From: Sipunculus nudus
Taxonomy: Eukaryota; Annelida; Sipuncula; Golfingiida; Sipunculidae
Assembly: GCA_026874595.1 (NCBI GenBank)
Contig: CM049320.1
Location: 9,365,464 to 9,429,463, forward strand
Direction of reading: 5' to 3'
DNA: 64,000 nt
The notes under the pieces are model-generated. The model made no database searches. It was given only the letters and a program-made list of their open reading frames with translations, and was not told the origin of the DNA. The number at the start of each line of letters is the position of its first letter. Within the stretch, counting starts at the first letter, position 1. Both the position numbers and the translations under genes were made by a program. Shown here piece after piece: positions 48,101-59,791 of this stretch.

Positions 48101-51100
48101 AAGTATAATCTTGATGTATTGTATACTTTGTCTTTGAATATGATACACAATATTATTCAACCAAGTTCTCAAAAGACACTGAATAATTGTGACCTTGGCC
48201 TTTATCTATGCATTGAATTCTGCCGAATAACGTGTCAAGTAATTTCCACTATGTTCTTCGAGAAGTTTGAAAACTAGTGAAATTATCTGATTCTTCTCTT
48301 GTACAATCTGTAATCTGACCGACCAAAAATGGTTTCAGTTGTTACTCGTTTGACCCATCACCTGAAGAAGGACCATGTTTATTTTGGTTGTTCTTCAAAC
48401 CAGTTTTTCATAAATCTTATTCTTCTCTTTCATAGACCAGTAATGATCGGTTTCAGTCTTTACATATATGTGCATCATTTCAGGAAAAAATCGTGTTGAC
48501 TTTGTTGTCAGAAAACAAAGATCTGAAGTTAATCTGAATTGTGTATCAGATGATAAAATTCCTTTTGTGAATGTTAGCCTTCAATGTATCATGCTAGACA
48601 GCTGGGCGTCATGACCCAAGGGTCACTTGTTATCCCAAGTGTTAATGCTAGATTTATTTTTTTCACAGTTATATGCAGTTAAGCCATTTAACAGAATGAA
48701 TAGACTTTGATTCTTTTCCGTATGAGATTTAAAAAAACATGCTATACAACTTTTAATTTATCGTTCCTTCATTGACCAGAATCAGTGGGGATTTCTCATT
48801 TGACGATGACGTGGCAAAGAATTTCCAGTGTGAGGTGCACTCATTTGACCCCAGGTGAGGTATTATGATCCCAAATCGCTATTTTTTTAATGTAAACAAA
48901 TAACACACGGCTGTTTTATATGTACACTCAGCCAGGTATCTCTTTTGATGTGTAAAGATAATTGTAATTCATTCGAGCGAGTTTTATTCAATAAATAAAT
49001 GTCTGTTTTTGTTTATAATGCATGGAATATTTTTTTCATAATGTATATAAAAAAATACCATATTGATGTACGGAGAAACGTGAATCGAAGCATAAACATC
49101 CTTCTGTAATACGATAAAACCTTGATCAAAACGTGATTTGACCCAGGCGAAAATCGTCATTTATTATGAAAATTATTAACTCGAGTGCCCCGGCAGCATG
49201 ACATCTTCACCCCGACAAGATAACCGCATTTTAAATATCAACCGAGGAATAAAAATGTTGTTTAGCTATGTAGGTACTCCGCTGACACAATTACTTCATT
49301 TTTCAAAATGTTTTCGCTTCAACAAGAACTCACCATATGAATGTTGTAGCATGAAGAAAAATGACCACAAACATGCAGAGCGGGTCTGGTTTCATAACCT
49401 GGGTGTGTGGGACAAAGATGAAACACTGAGTAAAGGATGGAAGATGAAAACTGTAAAGAGCATCAAGAAGATGCTGAAACATGAAGAGGTGCTGTGACAA
49501 CCACTTTCAGTTAATGTCTTACTGTTCCCCTTTCTTGCTACCGGGGCGACATCAATTAGAAACCATGTCAGTGAACCAAGTGGGTGGACCTGTAGCGCCC
49601 TCTATTGTATATGTAAAGAACCTAGATTGGTCTTCAGGTGCAAAATATAGATGAAAACCTGTTTATATAAGTTCAAGTATGTCAGCGGGAACAGGCCGTG
49701 TTTCTTTTGTTTACTGGTCCTGCAAGTCTTTGGATTCGATGTTTTCCTTGTCATTGTCTTTCACCGTCTCCTCCAGGAGGATGCCTAGAAAAAAGACAAA
49801 AGCCGTTGGCACCTCAGTGGGGCTTTGTTCAAGTCATCAGCGCCTAGTGGTCAGTGATTAAACGTTACGATGGAGGTCCAAACAAATATCAGTGGATTGT
49901 TTCGCATGTCCATACTGCATCTGAACACTTTTTTTTAAATACTAGTCTGTCTCTAATTACTACTATTCTGTGATGATCCAATTATATCTTCCTCGCAGGT
50001 CAAACAGTGATCTGATGTACTGGCCAATATTATCCCCTCCCCGCTTACGCTCTTTAAAGATGGCGAGCTCATAGATATAGTTGGGGGAACGTCGGCCGGA
50101 TATGTTTTTTTTTTCCAATTTAGTTAGAACTTATTTCTGTTAGTTGGCTGACAGATGAAAATGTTCGTACATTTTCTCTTCATCTGGCCTCATGGTATAT
50201 AATAATGTGCTCGGTTGCAGAGCGCCCGCTTCTGTGTCTAGCTTACAGTACTTGCGGATCCACTGGAATTCCATGGCCCAATCTGGCCTTCGCTGTGGCT
50301 AAGTGCAGTCAAAAGACTCTGGTGGTGGTAATGTTGATGTCATATAAGCTTAACACAATGTCAGGGATTCTTTAATATATAATGCACAGCGTGTCATTTA
50401 CTCTAATACAGAGTAAAATCGTTGATTTAAGGCTGCTAACATCACTAGTCGGAAATCACAAGCAAGCGTTCCTTGGTGGACCGCAAAGCACAATGGGAAT
50501 TTAGTTGCGTAGCGTACGTTAATATCAGTATAATAACCATACCTATTTGGAGGCGTGACGTCACAAATATCGTTTGCAAGTGAAACGTACACATACCATT
50601 ATTACGCCATAACTGTGTGTTATTAGGGTATCTGGCTTGTGACAGGACAGGTTTAACGAAATGGGGGATTGTTGGTGTTTAGAGGGTTTTGAACGGCCTC
50701 AAGTCATAACAAAAGAAAGTCAGTCAAACATTCTTCCAATTTGAAGCTTTTGCGTAACTACAGATCCTCCAATTAAAGGTCATGTCATCTAACCTTTCGG
50801 CTAGAATCCTAAAATACGAGCCTGGTTGATCAAATTCACATAACACTTTACCAAGCTCAGGAGTTAAGAAAGTTATATCTGGCTATCCTTTCATATATAT
50901 ATACAGTAAAACCTCGTTGAGTCGAAGTCGAAGGGACTGGTGAATTTACTTCGACACAACCGGAGTTCGATATTCCTCATATTCAACCTCCTTCAGCCTT
51001 GATAATTATCAATTAATACTGCACATGTTTAGGGCCTATATTATATAGTTTTAACAAATGTTTGCATGGAAGAACAACATAAATGATATAACTAATTTAT

Positions 51101-51232
51101 TTTTAATTAAAAAAAATAAAAACATATAAGTTTTACCAAAATAGGATTCGGTAAATAAAAAAGTGATGCGGTTAAGTAGTATAACATGCTTTAGGGTAAA
51201 AATGAGTCAGTCTGAACGGTGTCATCTGCATA

Positions 51233-51274
<42 letters not shown>

Positions 51275-52357
51275 TGTATGTTTATCCTAGACACATCGTA
51301 GGTAAGGATTCCATTATGTTTGGTATATTAATAATTTCTTATTTCGAATTAATGCTTTGTCCGTGAGAGAAGAAAGGCATGATTATGAGTGACTAACTGG
51401 CCAAACAACGGTCCAGGTATGTAAACCATAGCGCCTGATGGGTAAGATCCTTGCCGGTATTAATTATATAACTGGTTATCACGGCCGTAGATATGATTCA
51501 ATTGATGCACCGTGCACAACTACTATCCAAACATTAAAACGGCATGACCTCGAGTCGAACGACAGAGCCGTCGCGCTTGATGAGTAAGAGCTGTGGCGGT
51601 ATTAATTAGTTAAAACTGGTCATCACGGACCAATCACGATTGACGGGCCGTCAAAATCTGTTATCTAAACATTCTAGCGACATGACTTCGAGTTAAGCGA
51701 TGGAGATATTAGCTGGGGACCAACAACACACTTCGACACATCAGGTTTTTGGACACATCCGAGTTCGACACAAAAGGAGTTAAATTAGTAAGGTTTTAAC
51801 TGTTTTTTTTCAGGGACTCCACATTCGACTTCGACACAAGCGGGAATTTGACATAACCGAGCTCGACACAACGAGGTTTCACTGTATATATACATATATG
51901 GCAACTAACCAGAATAAAAAAAATACTAGTTTATTTTTCAGAAATGATACAATACTTTAAGCTAGTGAAAAACTTTCATAAACGTAACGAAATACTATTT
52001 TTATTTATGGTTTAAAAACAAATAAAATATTTAATTGTATACTTTCCATTGCAGCGGATACTGGATGTCTACAAAATGGATATTGAATGGTCGGAGGGAA
52101 GAGTCATACCAAATATGGTAAAAACCGGTGAATTCCGAAAAATCAGACAGTTCTGTTTTGAACTCCATTTTAATTATAACAATGCAGCAGCTATCTCAAG
52201 AATTTATGGCTTAGTGAAGTCACTGGAACAAGAAGGTTTACGCTTGTATTTCACTCATTATAACCCAGCATGCAGCACGGTACCACAAAACAGTCCGGTC
52301 GCTATGTCGAGGTGCGTTGAAATGTGTTATGTCAATTTTAACTTCATAACAAAATAA
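45063..52357 (+). CDS. METTL24-like: METTL24-like methyltransferase gene, 5' end missing
   Basis: Six exons join in phase: 45063-45197, 45997-46052, 46813-46944, 48780-48854, 49350-49488 and 52055-52357, giving 279 codons and a stop. The first exon carries a signal-anchor segment (TVIVLLGVFLNFFVFS), so the enzyme is probably a type II membrane protein with its domain in the secretory pathway. The catalytic domain shows CAAIQRLGNLGDGGWNVCL, DCLIYSFGISGDFSFDDDVA, CEVHSFDPSM and HLNLGV-like WFHNLGVWDKDETL, then ILDVYKMDIEWSEG, which matches the DVLKMDIEG-E motif of METTL24 and FkbM-related methyltransferases. The C-terminus, SRCVEMCYVNFNF, also fits. The methyl acceptor is not known to me. No ATG precedes exon 45063 in frame, so a further 5' exon exists; ATGAATTATCATTATGATAA (44670) followed by a GTAACT donor is one weak candidate. 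The donor after the fifth exon, GTGCTG, is poor but required by the protein alignment. Confidence 0.88.
45997..46052 (+). CDS. METTL24-like: METTL24-like exon, stem region
   Basis: Acceptor TTTTTTATTAGCAG and donor GTAAGT. Encodes VTETRNDTTLRQAQASLF and two bases of the next codon. The polar content fits a stem between membrane anchor and catalytic domain. Confidence 0.75.
46602..46744. mobile_element. TA-flanked MITE in METTL24-like intron
   Basis: AAGTAGAACCTCC at the left and GAGTTTCCACTG at the right are imperfect inverted repeats related to CAGTNGAAACTC, with TA on both outer sides. At 143 bp it is a short pogo/mariner-type passenger. The first base of the left end is mutated. Confidence 0.55.
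46813..46944 (+). CDS. METTL24-like: METTL24-like exon, start of catalytic domain
   Basis: Encodes YLSTPVYMCAAIQRLG, then GDGGWNVCLDKKIV and GDCLIYSF, ending with two bases (GG) before a GTAAGT donor. C--IQR-G---DGGW-VC and C--YSFG are the family's first conserved blocks. Confidence 0.88.
47560..48640. other. Intron filler with dispersed repeat fragments
   Basis: GTGCTACCGTCCGACCGCCG starts a stretch resembling the dispersed repeats at 30.8 and 32.4 kb (GTCCGNCCG start, then anonymous AT-rich text). TTGACCCATCACCTGAAGAA and GGGCGTCATGACCCAAGGGT also look repeat-derived. All of it lies in the third METTL24-like intron. Confidence 0.4.
48780..48854 (+). CDS. METTL24-like: METTL24-like exon
   Basis: Encodes ISGDFSFDDDVAKNFQCEVH and SFDP, between a CAG acceptor and a GTGAGG donor. 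The acidic FDP motif closes the cofactor-binding strand in the family. Confidence 0.88.
49350..49488 (+). CDS. METTL24-like: METTL24-like exon
   Basis: Completes FDPS and encodes MKKNDHKHAERVWFHNLGVW, DKDETL and KTVKSIKKMLKHEE. The pyrimidine tract before its acceptor (GTTGTAG) is weak, and the following GTGCTG is a weak donor, so this exon may be inefficiently spliced. Confidence 0.82.
50904..51884. mobile_element. pogo-like non-autonomous transposon in last METTL24-like intron
   Basis: The ends form inverted repeats CAGTRAAACCTCGTTGWGTC, continuing into CGAAGTCGAA-like sequence, with TA on each outer side (50902-50903 and 51885-51886). This is the signature of pogo/Tigger-type Tc1/mariner elements. 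Inside are a TA array at 51234-51271 and two diverged ~150-bp units that share GATGNGTAAG, GGTATTAATTA and CATGACNTCGAGT (about 51430-51560 and 51570-51700). GTCGAC/CGACAC text fills both ends. No transposase frame exists. Confidence 0.82.
51234..51271. repeat. (TA)n microsatellite
   Basis: About 18 TA units inside the pogo-like element. Confidence 0.95.
52055..52357 (+). CDS. METTL24-like: METTL24-like terminal exon
   Basis: Follows a CAG acceptor (ATACTTTCCATTGCAG). Encodes RILDVYKMDIEWSEGRVIPN, then QFCFELHF, LYFTHYNPACS and the C-terminal CVEMCYVNFNFITK, ending in TAA at 52355-52357. The KMDIE motif and the FELH strand are family hallmarks. Confidence 0.88.
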   Translation, partial: RILDVYKMDIEWSEGRVIPNMVKTGEFRKIRQFCFELHFNYNNAAAISRIYGLVKSLEQEGLRLYFTHYNPACSTVPQNSPVAMSRCVEMCYVNFNFITK

Positions 52358-55335
52358 TTGCCTTACGTCTCATATATCTACTATAAAAAATACAAATAAA
52401 TATGAGATTACATGGAGGAGAGTACGGAGGACTTATCAACTTTAAAAGGAATAAATCACTTTCAGGATTAAGAAGTACTTGCTTATGTTTAAATTGATTC
52501 ACAGAAATAAATTGGGAACATGTCCTTGACCTATAAAATGAATGTTCTTCATACCCAAAGCCTCGAGTGCTTCACGCTCTATTTCATTAAGAGAGATATG
52601 CAAGGTGTTTTCAAAGGGTATTCTGATTTTATGCTGTTATCATATACACTATTTTTTGCACTAATATCATGCATTATTTGAAATGTGTGGGCTTTTGGAG
52701 CTTTAGTGGATAATAAAAATGTATTTTCAACTGAATCTTGAATGCTCGGCTTCGTCGAAGATACTTCATTATACTTTGTTATGCAAAGTTTCCTGTCATA
52801 TTGGTCTTAATACCTTGAAGACTTTATGTAACCTGGTGTAATGATTACAAGCTAACTCTATCATTATTACATGACATTACCACTAATCAGACCTTGAGAC
52901 CATTAAAACAATGGGCATAGACACCAAAATTACAGGAATAATGTAAATAGTAACTTATAAACATTTAGATTAGAGGGATCTATTTCCAGGTCCGTTCAAG
53001 GTCAGCCCATTTTGTGGCGTCAAGAGGCACTAAATACTGTAGGGCTGCAGAGAATGTTAGGTATGAAATGTATGAGGAAAATTTCATACGTTCGAGATTG
53101 GGGGAGACAGGACACTTAAAATATATTTTTCTCAGAGGTAGTCATAATTTTTGTGCTGTTTGAGGAGACTGAATGTGCCAGTGCTGGTGGTGTGAACATG
53201 GCTCGGCAGGTTGCGACATCTCTGGTGCACTAAACTTCAGAAGCTGGAATCAAACGGAAAACGAGATACTAAACCCCCTGTTTTTCTTAAATAAAATACA
53301 ATTTTAGGTGTTGATCTTGAGATTGATGTGTAACATGATGCCAAACACTCGATAGAAAAAAACTTTTCCAGTGCACCATTATATGATAATATTTAGGGCT
53401 TGGAAATACGTCCATACAACCTTAAGTGAATATCACATCGGCAGCGATTATGAACGCCATCTTTGAATTCCAAGTCACATGACTACTGGACTTATTTGGT
53501 TTCAGTGTACTTCTTAGCCCCAAGAAGGGCCAACATCAGGCGGTCCTTTAAAATAATATTGGACGTGGAAATAGGAACATTTGTTATCAATCAACTGAAT
53601 GGGGAGCGGAAGGAATACTGACGTTAGTCCCACGCAATAAACGCATGACTGGTCCCAATCACTGCTCACAAACATATCAGATAAAAGCTAGCTCAACCGC
53701 CTGCTACGTATAGCGCTCACATCTTTGTAAAAGCATAACTGACATTTGTCATGAAGTGTGCACGTTTTTGGTTTTGAACTGTCGATAATGAATCAATCTA
53801 TGTTTTTAGGGAGGTTATTTTCTTTATTTCTCTATAAATGGAGAGATATTTTAAATTATTTTATGAAGGGGCTAATGCAGCGTCATCTCTCGGCAACTGT
53901 GATTGTGTTTCAAGGTAGACGGCAGTTTGTTACACTGAATCAAGACTTCAGGATCTTTAGTAATATTTTTATATTTTCCTAGACTCATAGAGTCAACATC
54001 ACAAAATTTTGGTTGTTCCTTTATACACAACAGAAACTGACTAATAATCATATATATGGTAAGTAAGGCTGGGTATAGGCCTAAGCTTTTGTCTTAAATA
54101 TTGCTTATCTATTTACAAATTATTGTCAATTATGTTATTCTGATGGCTTGTGCATCAAAATATGCACTTGTTACAGGTGTGTGGTTGAGATATCTTTTAA
54201 TATTCAGATATTTTAGTAAGTCTTTTTTATATTAAGGAAAATCCTGTCGTATTTTGGATTACACTAAACTGGTCTTCAAGTGTTCATAATGAACGGTAAG
54301 GGTAAGCTAGTGTTTGCAACTACTAACAGATCTTCATACGCATGAAGTCCCGGGGCACCAATGATGTGTTTAAACAAGAAAAGTGATAATACATATAAAA
54401 AAAAGCCTTTAGAGATAGCCTCACATGTTTGGATGACCTAATTAATGTGGATGTTTTCGGTTCTCAAGGTTAGTCTTAACAGACAGGTGGTGTTATTAGA
54501 CAGGTCTTTCAGACAGGCTCCACTTTATTACTTTTCACATCATATACTGTTCACGAGAGTTTCAAATTTGCGAGGGAACTTATCACGAAAATAAAACCTT
54601 CTTGAATAAAAGGTCTTGTCACAGAAGGCAAATCGAAAGGTAAACGATTGAAATTATAAATAATTATAGTTACCCGTCAAATATTGCTATTTTAATGATA
54701 TTCTATCTTTCAAAATCATCTGCCAGTAAGTGATGGCGCGGATCCAGGAGGGGAAGGGGGGGGGGGGGGGGTACCCGCTCCCAACCACCAACATTTTTTA
54801 AGGCCAATCTAATACCATGACAGGTAAATTGCTCGGAATAATTACACAACGACACCCGTTTGCTTTGTAAGGCAAAAATTAAAGGACAAATTTCTTTTAT
54901 ATTATGCACATGCATCAATATGGTTATGGAATGAACTTATGACCTTCACTATGAGAGTGGCTCTGAAATTGAACATTTCCATACTCGGTAAAAAAAAACA
55001 CATTATATTTTTCAAGTCGTAGATGCATTTATCTGAAAATCAAAATGAAAGATGTCAGATGGTAAGTTGTCAAATGAGCTCAAAAACCGGTGACCTTAAT
55101 CTTGATGTTTAAGTTCAAGTAACAACAGTAACCTCAATCCCCTTCGCTACGAATTTCATTAGGTGATCTTTTTTGTATTCATGAACTCCCAAACTCGGTG
55201 TATTTAATGATAAGTGTTGTAGTATGATGCTGAAGTTATGCGGAAACAAAATCTTCATTATTTATGGGGTACTAATAACTGAAACTACTTCTTTGGTATG
55301 AGAGAGAGTGTTCTCCACTCAGAGAGCAAACTCTG
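52358..55335. other. No gene recognised downstream of METTL24-like gene
   Basis: AT-rich 3' flank. Poly-G at 54755-54771. No clear polyadenylation context was pinned down, although AATAAA-like strings are common here. Confidence 0.45.
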
Positions 55336-55339
55336 TGGG

Positions 55340-56040
55340 GCACACACTGCTCACGCAGAGTTTATACCATGCAATCATTCAAGATATCCTTCGTTCAAAC
55401 CGCTGCTTTGTTTAGCACGTTCCAACTCATAACCTTTTAGGAATAACCGTTTAACCTGGTCATATTCCGCAGCGGCTTCTACTGAAAGCTCTGTATAAAT
55501 TTCTCTGGCCTTGTAAGTCAATACACTTTGTAATAGCAAAGTCCAATTTTCCTTAGGCCATTTTAAATTTTCAGATCTTGTAAGAAATATATATCAACCT
55601 CTTTTTCTTGAAAAAGGTGGGACAAGTCTATTGCGTTTAGTAACATCAGAACTGTGAGTTGGGGCAGCACGTAAACTATGTTCTAGTTTAAGTCTTTCTA
55701 ACTCCAGTCGTTTTTACTCAATCTATTTTTCTTTTTCAAGTATTTCTCCTTCTATTTCCTTCTCTTGTCTTTCTTTTTTTAACCTTTCATGTTCTTCCCA
55801 TGTTCTTTATTTTTTTATGTTTCCACTTCACTCTCTTCAATTAAACCTTTGTTAACTTGATATTGCATAATTTGAGCAATGATACCAGGCTTTTTCAAAG
55901 CCTTTTTCACACCTAGCCCTAAGTGTTGTCCCAAAACGCAACAACTGACCTTTATTCAAATGTTCGAGTTGATCAGGGTCTGAAACTTCAAAAAATGTCT
56001 CAGGTTCAAAGTCTGCCTTGTCAAGATGTTAAAACAATAA
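55340..56040 (-). mobile_element. Ty3/Gypsy gag relic with coiled coil
   Basis: The minus strand reads LRFGTTLRARCEKGFEKA, a charged stretch rich in K and E (about 55700-55860), then NRLVPPFSRKRG, NLKWPKENWTLLLQSVLTYK, AREIYTELSVEAAAEYDQVK and LFLKGYELERAK. This is the SCAN-like capsid domain of Gypsy elements, preceded by the usual coiled coil. It is the same family type as the gag at 14.5-15.0 kb. Stops and frame changes disrupt it, and the zinc knuckle and pol are missing downstream. Confidence 0.82.
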
Positions 56041-56181
56041 CAAAAATCCACTGAGATAAATCTTGTCAACAATGTCATGGCCTTGTTAATTGTCAAAACT
56101 ATTAAGCTTCTCGGATAAGACAACAATTTGTATGTCACGGAACCTAATAACAGACTGCGTAGTCGTGACGAGCATAAACTT

Positions 56182-56953
56182 TGTTACGGAGAAAAAAAAT
56201 CAGATTTTATGACACTAGGCAGCGTGAAATGTCTAGGGGAATGAATAAAGAAGTTAGTGTTTTTTTGCTAAAAAATAATTATAATAATTTTTTAAAAGAA
56301 TCCTTACATTACAATATACTAAATTAATACAATTACACAGTATAACAAATAAAATGTACAGAACCAAAGTGTCCAGATCCTAGGCTTTGATTTCTGGATT
56401 CCACCACTGTCACAGCTCTACAACAGTACGTTAACATAAATATTCCAGATGAATGGTTCATGCAAATCTTCTCAGAGAATAGTCCGATTCAATTCCGAAA
56501 ACAATCTGTTGTTATCCAAAAGTAAAGTTCTGGTAACAGTCCCAAAGGCAGACTGAAGACTGTATAAAAACTAGTACAAAGTCCGAAGAATATCTATAAG
56601 TTCTGCAATAATCGGAAAGATCCTAAAACTAACAATCTTCCGTGTCCGCTTGATTTTTTTCTCTCTCTGTCGTCTCTAAACACAGCCTCTAATTATAACT
56701 TTTTTACCCAAGGCCAAGAAATTTCACGAACATCCCAAAGAACACAACAATACACACTCGCCCATAGCTCATGAACAGACCAGAAAATTCCAGACAAGCA
56801 CGAGCGCTGTGTCGCTTGTATCTGCGAGGGTTCAACCAGTACGGTACCATAGCACCGCCGAGGGCTTGATTAACATGAAACACAATGCCTACGCCAAACA
56901 TTGCGCATTACAAAACAGATACACGTAACACTATAAAACAGATACATGTAACA
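56182..56953 (-). mobile_element. Gypsy long terminal repeat (5' LTR)
   Basis: This 772-bp segment begins and ends with inverted TGTTAC/GTAACA (minus strand TGTTACATGTATCTG at 56953 and CTCCGTAACA at 56182). It is followed on the minus strand by a leader of about 140 bp and the gag relic at 56040-55340, the normal LTR-leader-gag order. A second LTR was not found, so the borders rest on the inverted ends only. Confidence 0.6.
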
Positions 56954-57376
56954 ATATATATATTTAAAAGAGAATTTAAAATCTGCTAAATTTAATTGTT
57001 TTTAATGTAATTTTTATATATTTAGTTTAGTAAAGTCTTTATACTCGTACTTTAGAATGCCTTTCAAGTACAGGATGGCTATATCTTAAATGGTCTTACA
57101 TATCGGGTATTAGGTTATTACATTTATATTTTATTAATGGCATAATTTAATTGTTCAGCGCCTTAGCACTTATAACACTAAATGAGCTCTATATAATTCG
57201 TCGGACTGAATCTGCGATACCGTCGTCAGAATCGTCCCTTTGTCAACAAGAATCTGATTGTTCGACCTAGTGCGATGGACATGTATATTTATAGATGAGC
57301 AGCCTTGTAAAATCTCCTGGACACTCGCTTAAATTTGTCAGTAAAATCTTGGAATCTTTCTGTTTTAAATACAGAC

Positions 57377-57662
57377 AGACATTATGGTACCTGGGTTACA
57401 TATAGTGTCAGAGGTGAAGGTTTAAGAACTATCACAATTAGAGCCCGGCTTGACTCGGCTTGAAAAATTAAACTGACTAGATTGCCTATTCATTTGACGA
57501 TGTTACAAAGTATCCGTTTTATTCAAACAAGTTATTTATATAACCTGCGTCCATTTAACATTTAAAGAGTTTGTGATAAAAATATCGAGTGTAGTTTGTC
57601 CTGGTGGTTTCATAAGACAACAGGTTCATACTTCAAAAATCACCTCGCTTTCTATAAGCGAC
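57377..57662. repeat. Duplication block I, second copy
   Basis: Matches 34529-34817 in direct orientation and is directly followed by block II, whereas 5 kb separates these blocks in the first copy. Confidence 0.85.
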
Positions 57663-57744
57663 AGTCCATGTCCAGTCAGAGCCTCTAAAAAGTGGACTCG
57701 AGTCCGGACCCTAGTTCTTCATTACTGGTACACAGTTGATTATA

Positions 57745-57812
57745 CAGTGGAATCCTACCGTGCGACCACTATGGTCAGTCTACGAGGTGGTTGAAATTGT
57801 GGGGTTCCACTG
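57745..57812. mobile_element. 68-bp MITE with empty site in the duplicate
   Basis: CAGTGGAATCCTACC at the left pairs with GGGGTTCCACTG at the right; TA lies on each side. The homologous position in the first duplication copy (near 39888-39905) runs TTTACATTTGTATTTGAAG without the insert. Confidence 0.8.
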
Positions 57813-57907
57813 TATTTGAAGGAATGTGTGTAGCATCCAAAGAGGCCTTATCTACGATATAAGCGTTGTTACATGACAAATGTAGTTGTGCTGATAGTAC
57901 AGATAGT

Positions 57908-58233
57908 AAAATCATAGTATACATATTAAACAAGTTCTACATTCATATACAGTATAATTCGTATTTTCTATGATATCACAGTAAATGTGGCCTGCATTAG
58001 ATAATTATGAAACACGACAGGCTACATTATCTTTTCATGTTCTCGAATCGGACTGACAATGCAACATGTAAAATCATAGTATACATATTACAAGTGCTTT
58101 ATTCATAAACAGAATAATTCATATTTTCTATAATATTGCAGTTAATGTGGCATGCATTAGATAATTATCAAACGCGACAGGCTACATTTTCTTATCATGC
58201 ACTTGAATCGGACTACAAGGCAACATGTAAAAT
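57908..58233. repeat. Tandem duplication, ~163-bp unit
   Basis: AAATCATAGTATACATATTA starts at 57908 and 58071. Each unit continues with GCATTAGATAATTATNAAAC, CGACAGGCTACAT and TCGGACT. The first duplication copy (about 39970-40135) has one unit. Confidence 0.85.
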
Positions 58234-58336
58234 CATATATATTGTTGAGGAGGTTACTTTATGCAGCTTTTGTGGTATCTGTATTTCGCGTGGCTGTTAT
58301 GGCTCCACAGATGAAATGCACGCTTAAGGTAGGCAT

Positions 58337-59791
58337 CAGACATCAGTCCAAATACTTTTAAAGTAACCGATTACAAATACAATTACTGTTTAAAGTAATC
58401 GATTGCAATTACAATTACTTTTGTGTTTTCAGAAAAATAATCGATAACAAATACAATTACTTTTAAAAGTTATTGCAATTACTTTTGCTATTACTTTTGT
58501 GTTTTAGGACTATTTACCTCATGCAAGTGCAGCACCTGGGTTAGAGATTGGTTTGAGCTCTTAACATTATTAGATCAGCTGACTATAAGTCATCTGAGAT
58601 ATAGTCATAGTCCTGTGTCCGTCGTCCAGCCGGCAGGCCGTTAACAGGGCACGTTTTGAAACCGTTGGACCTAACAGACATGGGGTCTATTACAATTGTT
58701 CTATTACTATTAATTTAAATTTCTGATATTACTATTACTATTACCACATTTTATCTTCTATTACTATTTCTATTACTATGATTTAAACTGATGGGATGAT
58801 TCTAGACCTTGCGCAGCCAAGAGTGCTATAAACTAGCAGTACAATAACATGTTTAAATAATATTACAAGCACCTATATCATCCAGTTACCTACACATTTT
58901 TATTATACTGTGTCTATCATTTACAGGAAGCATAATGATACTGAAGATCTTATTTTTTTCAGCTTCTTTAATTCTGTAATTTTATATTTTGAGAGCTCAA
59001 TGATCGTTATTGGGGTGTTTCAAGTAAAAATTATAAGATAATTAAACGAACTCTTGAATACATATATTTTCAAAGCAACCCAATGTGAAGGCCTTGGCAT
59101 ATGTAAAATATTGATTTATAATTAAATCTATACTTGTACATTTTTTCTTCATATATATTTCACATAAATTTATTTTATAGTACATACTTCCGCTTAATCT
59201 TCTTTCTTGTAGTTAATAAATAAAGATTTTTAGTGTAATTTTTAAATTGTCTGCAAAGGAATTATTCATGATTATTGCACAGTATTACTAAGTATCCAAC
59301 CTGACAATTCAGTGCTTAATGTATGTATGAGGAATGTATGTAGGGCTGTGTCCTGTTTCCTAATCCTTATTAATATATCCGATAAAAATACTATTAACGT
59401 CAAGATTCTGGAGAGAACCAAACTTGAGACATAAGTAACCCATCTTCTCGGTTGTATTTGTTTATTTCGATGTGATGCTATGTTTTAATCCATTGCATAG
59501 CACATCTTGAGGTTCAGAGAGGTGGTAAACTTTATAATGTTGGTAGCATGCATGGTTTTTATTCCTCAGGCATGCCCTTCTCCATTGCAGCAAAACCAGC
59601 ATAGGATAATTTATATAGGAATATGGAGAGATACTAAAATTTAATCAATTTTACAAAACAAAACAGGATCTAATTATTTAAAATCAAAAGTTCAGTAATT
59701 AAATAATAAAGGTTTAACAGTTACTTATATTCTCATATTATATAATCAAATAAATAAATATCGTTAAGAAAAGGTTCGTTTAATTATATAC
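58337..59791. mobile_element. ~1.45-kb insertion flanked by AGGCAT
   Basis: AGGCAT at 58331-58336 and 59792-59797 bracket this segment, and the first duplication copy has a single AGGCAT (40245-40250) with uninterrupted flanks. Near its left end are many copies of ATTACAATTACTTTT and GTAATCGATT (58350-58510), and further TATTACTATT runs at 58700-58780. Such subterminal repeats occur in hAT-type elements, which also duplicate about 8 bp, but no transposase was found, so the class is open. A piece of a dispersed repeat lies at 58618-58690. Confidence 0.65.

Noticed and set aside
49679-49861. 60-codon frame in the METTL24-like intron
   Set aside because: No acceptor or donor consistent with the gene's phase, and the protein joins across it without a gap.
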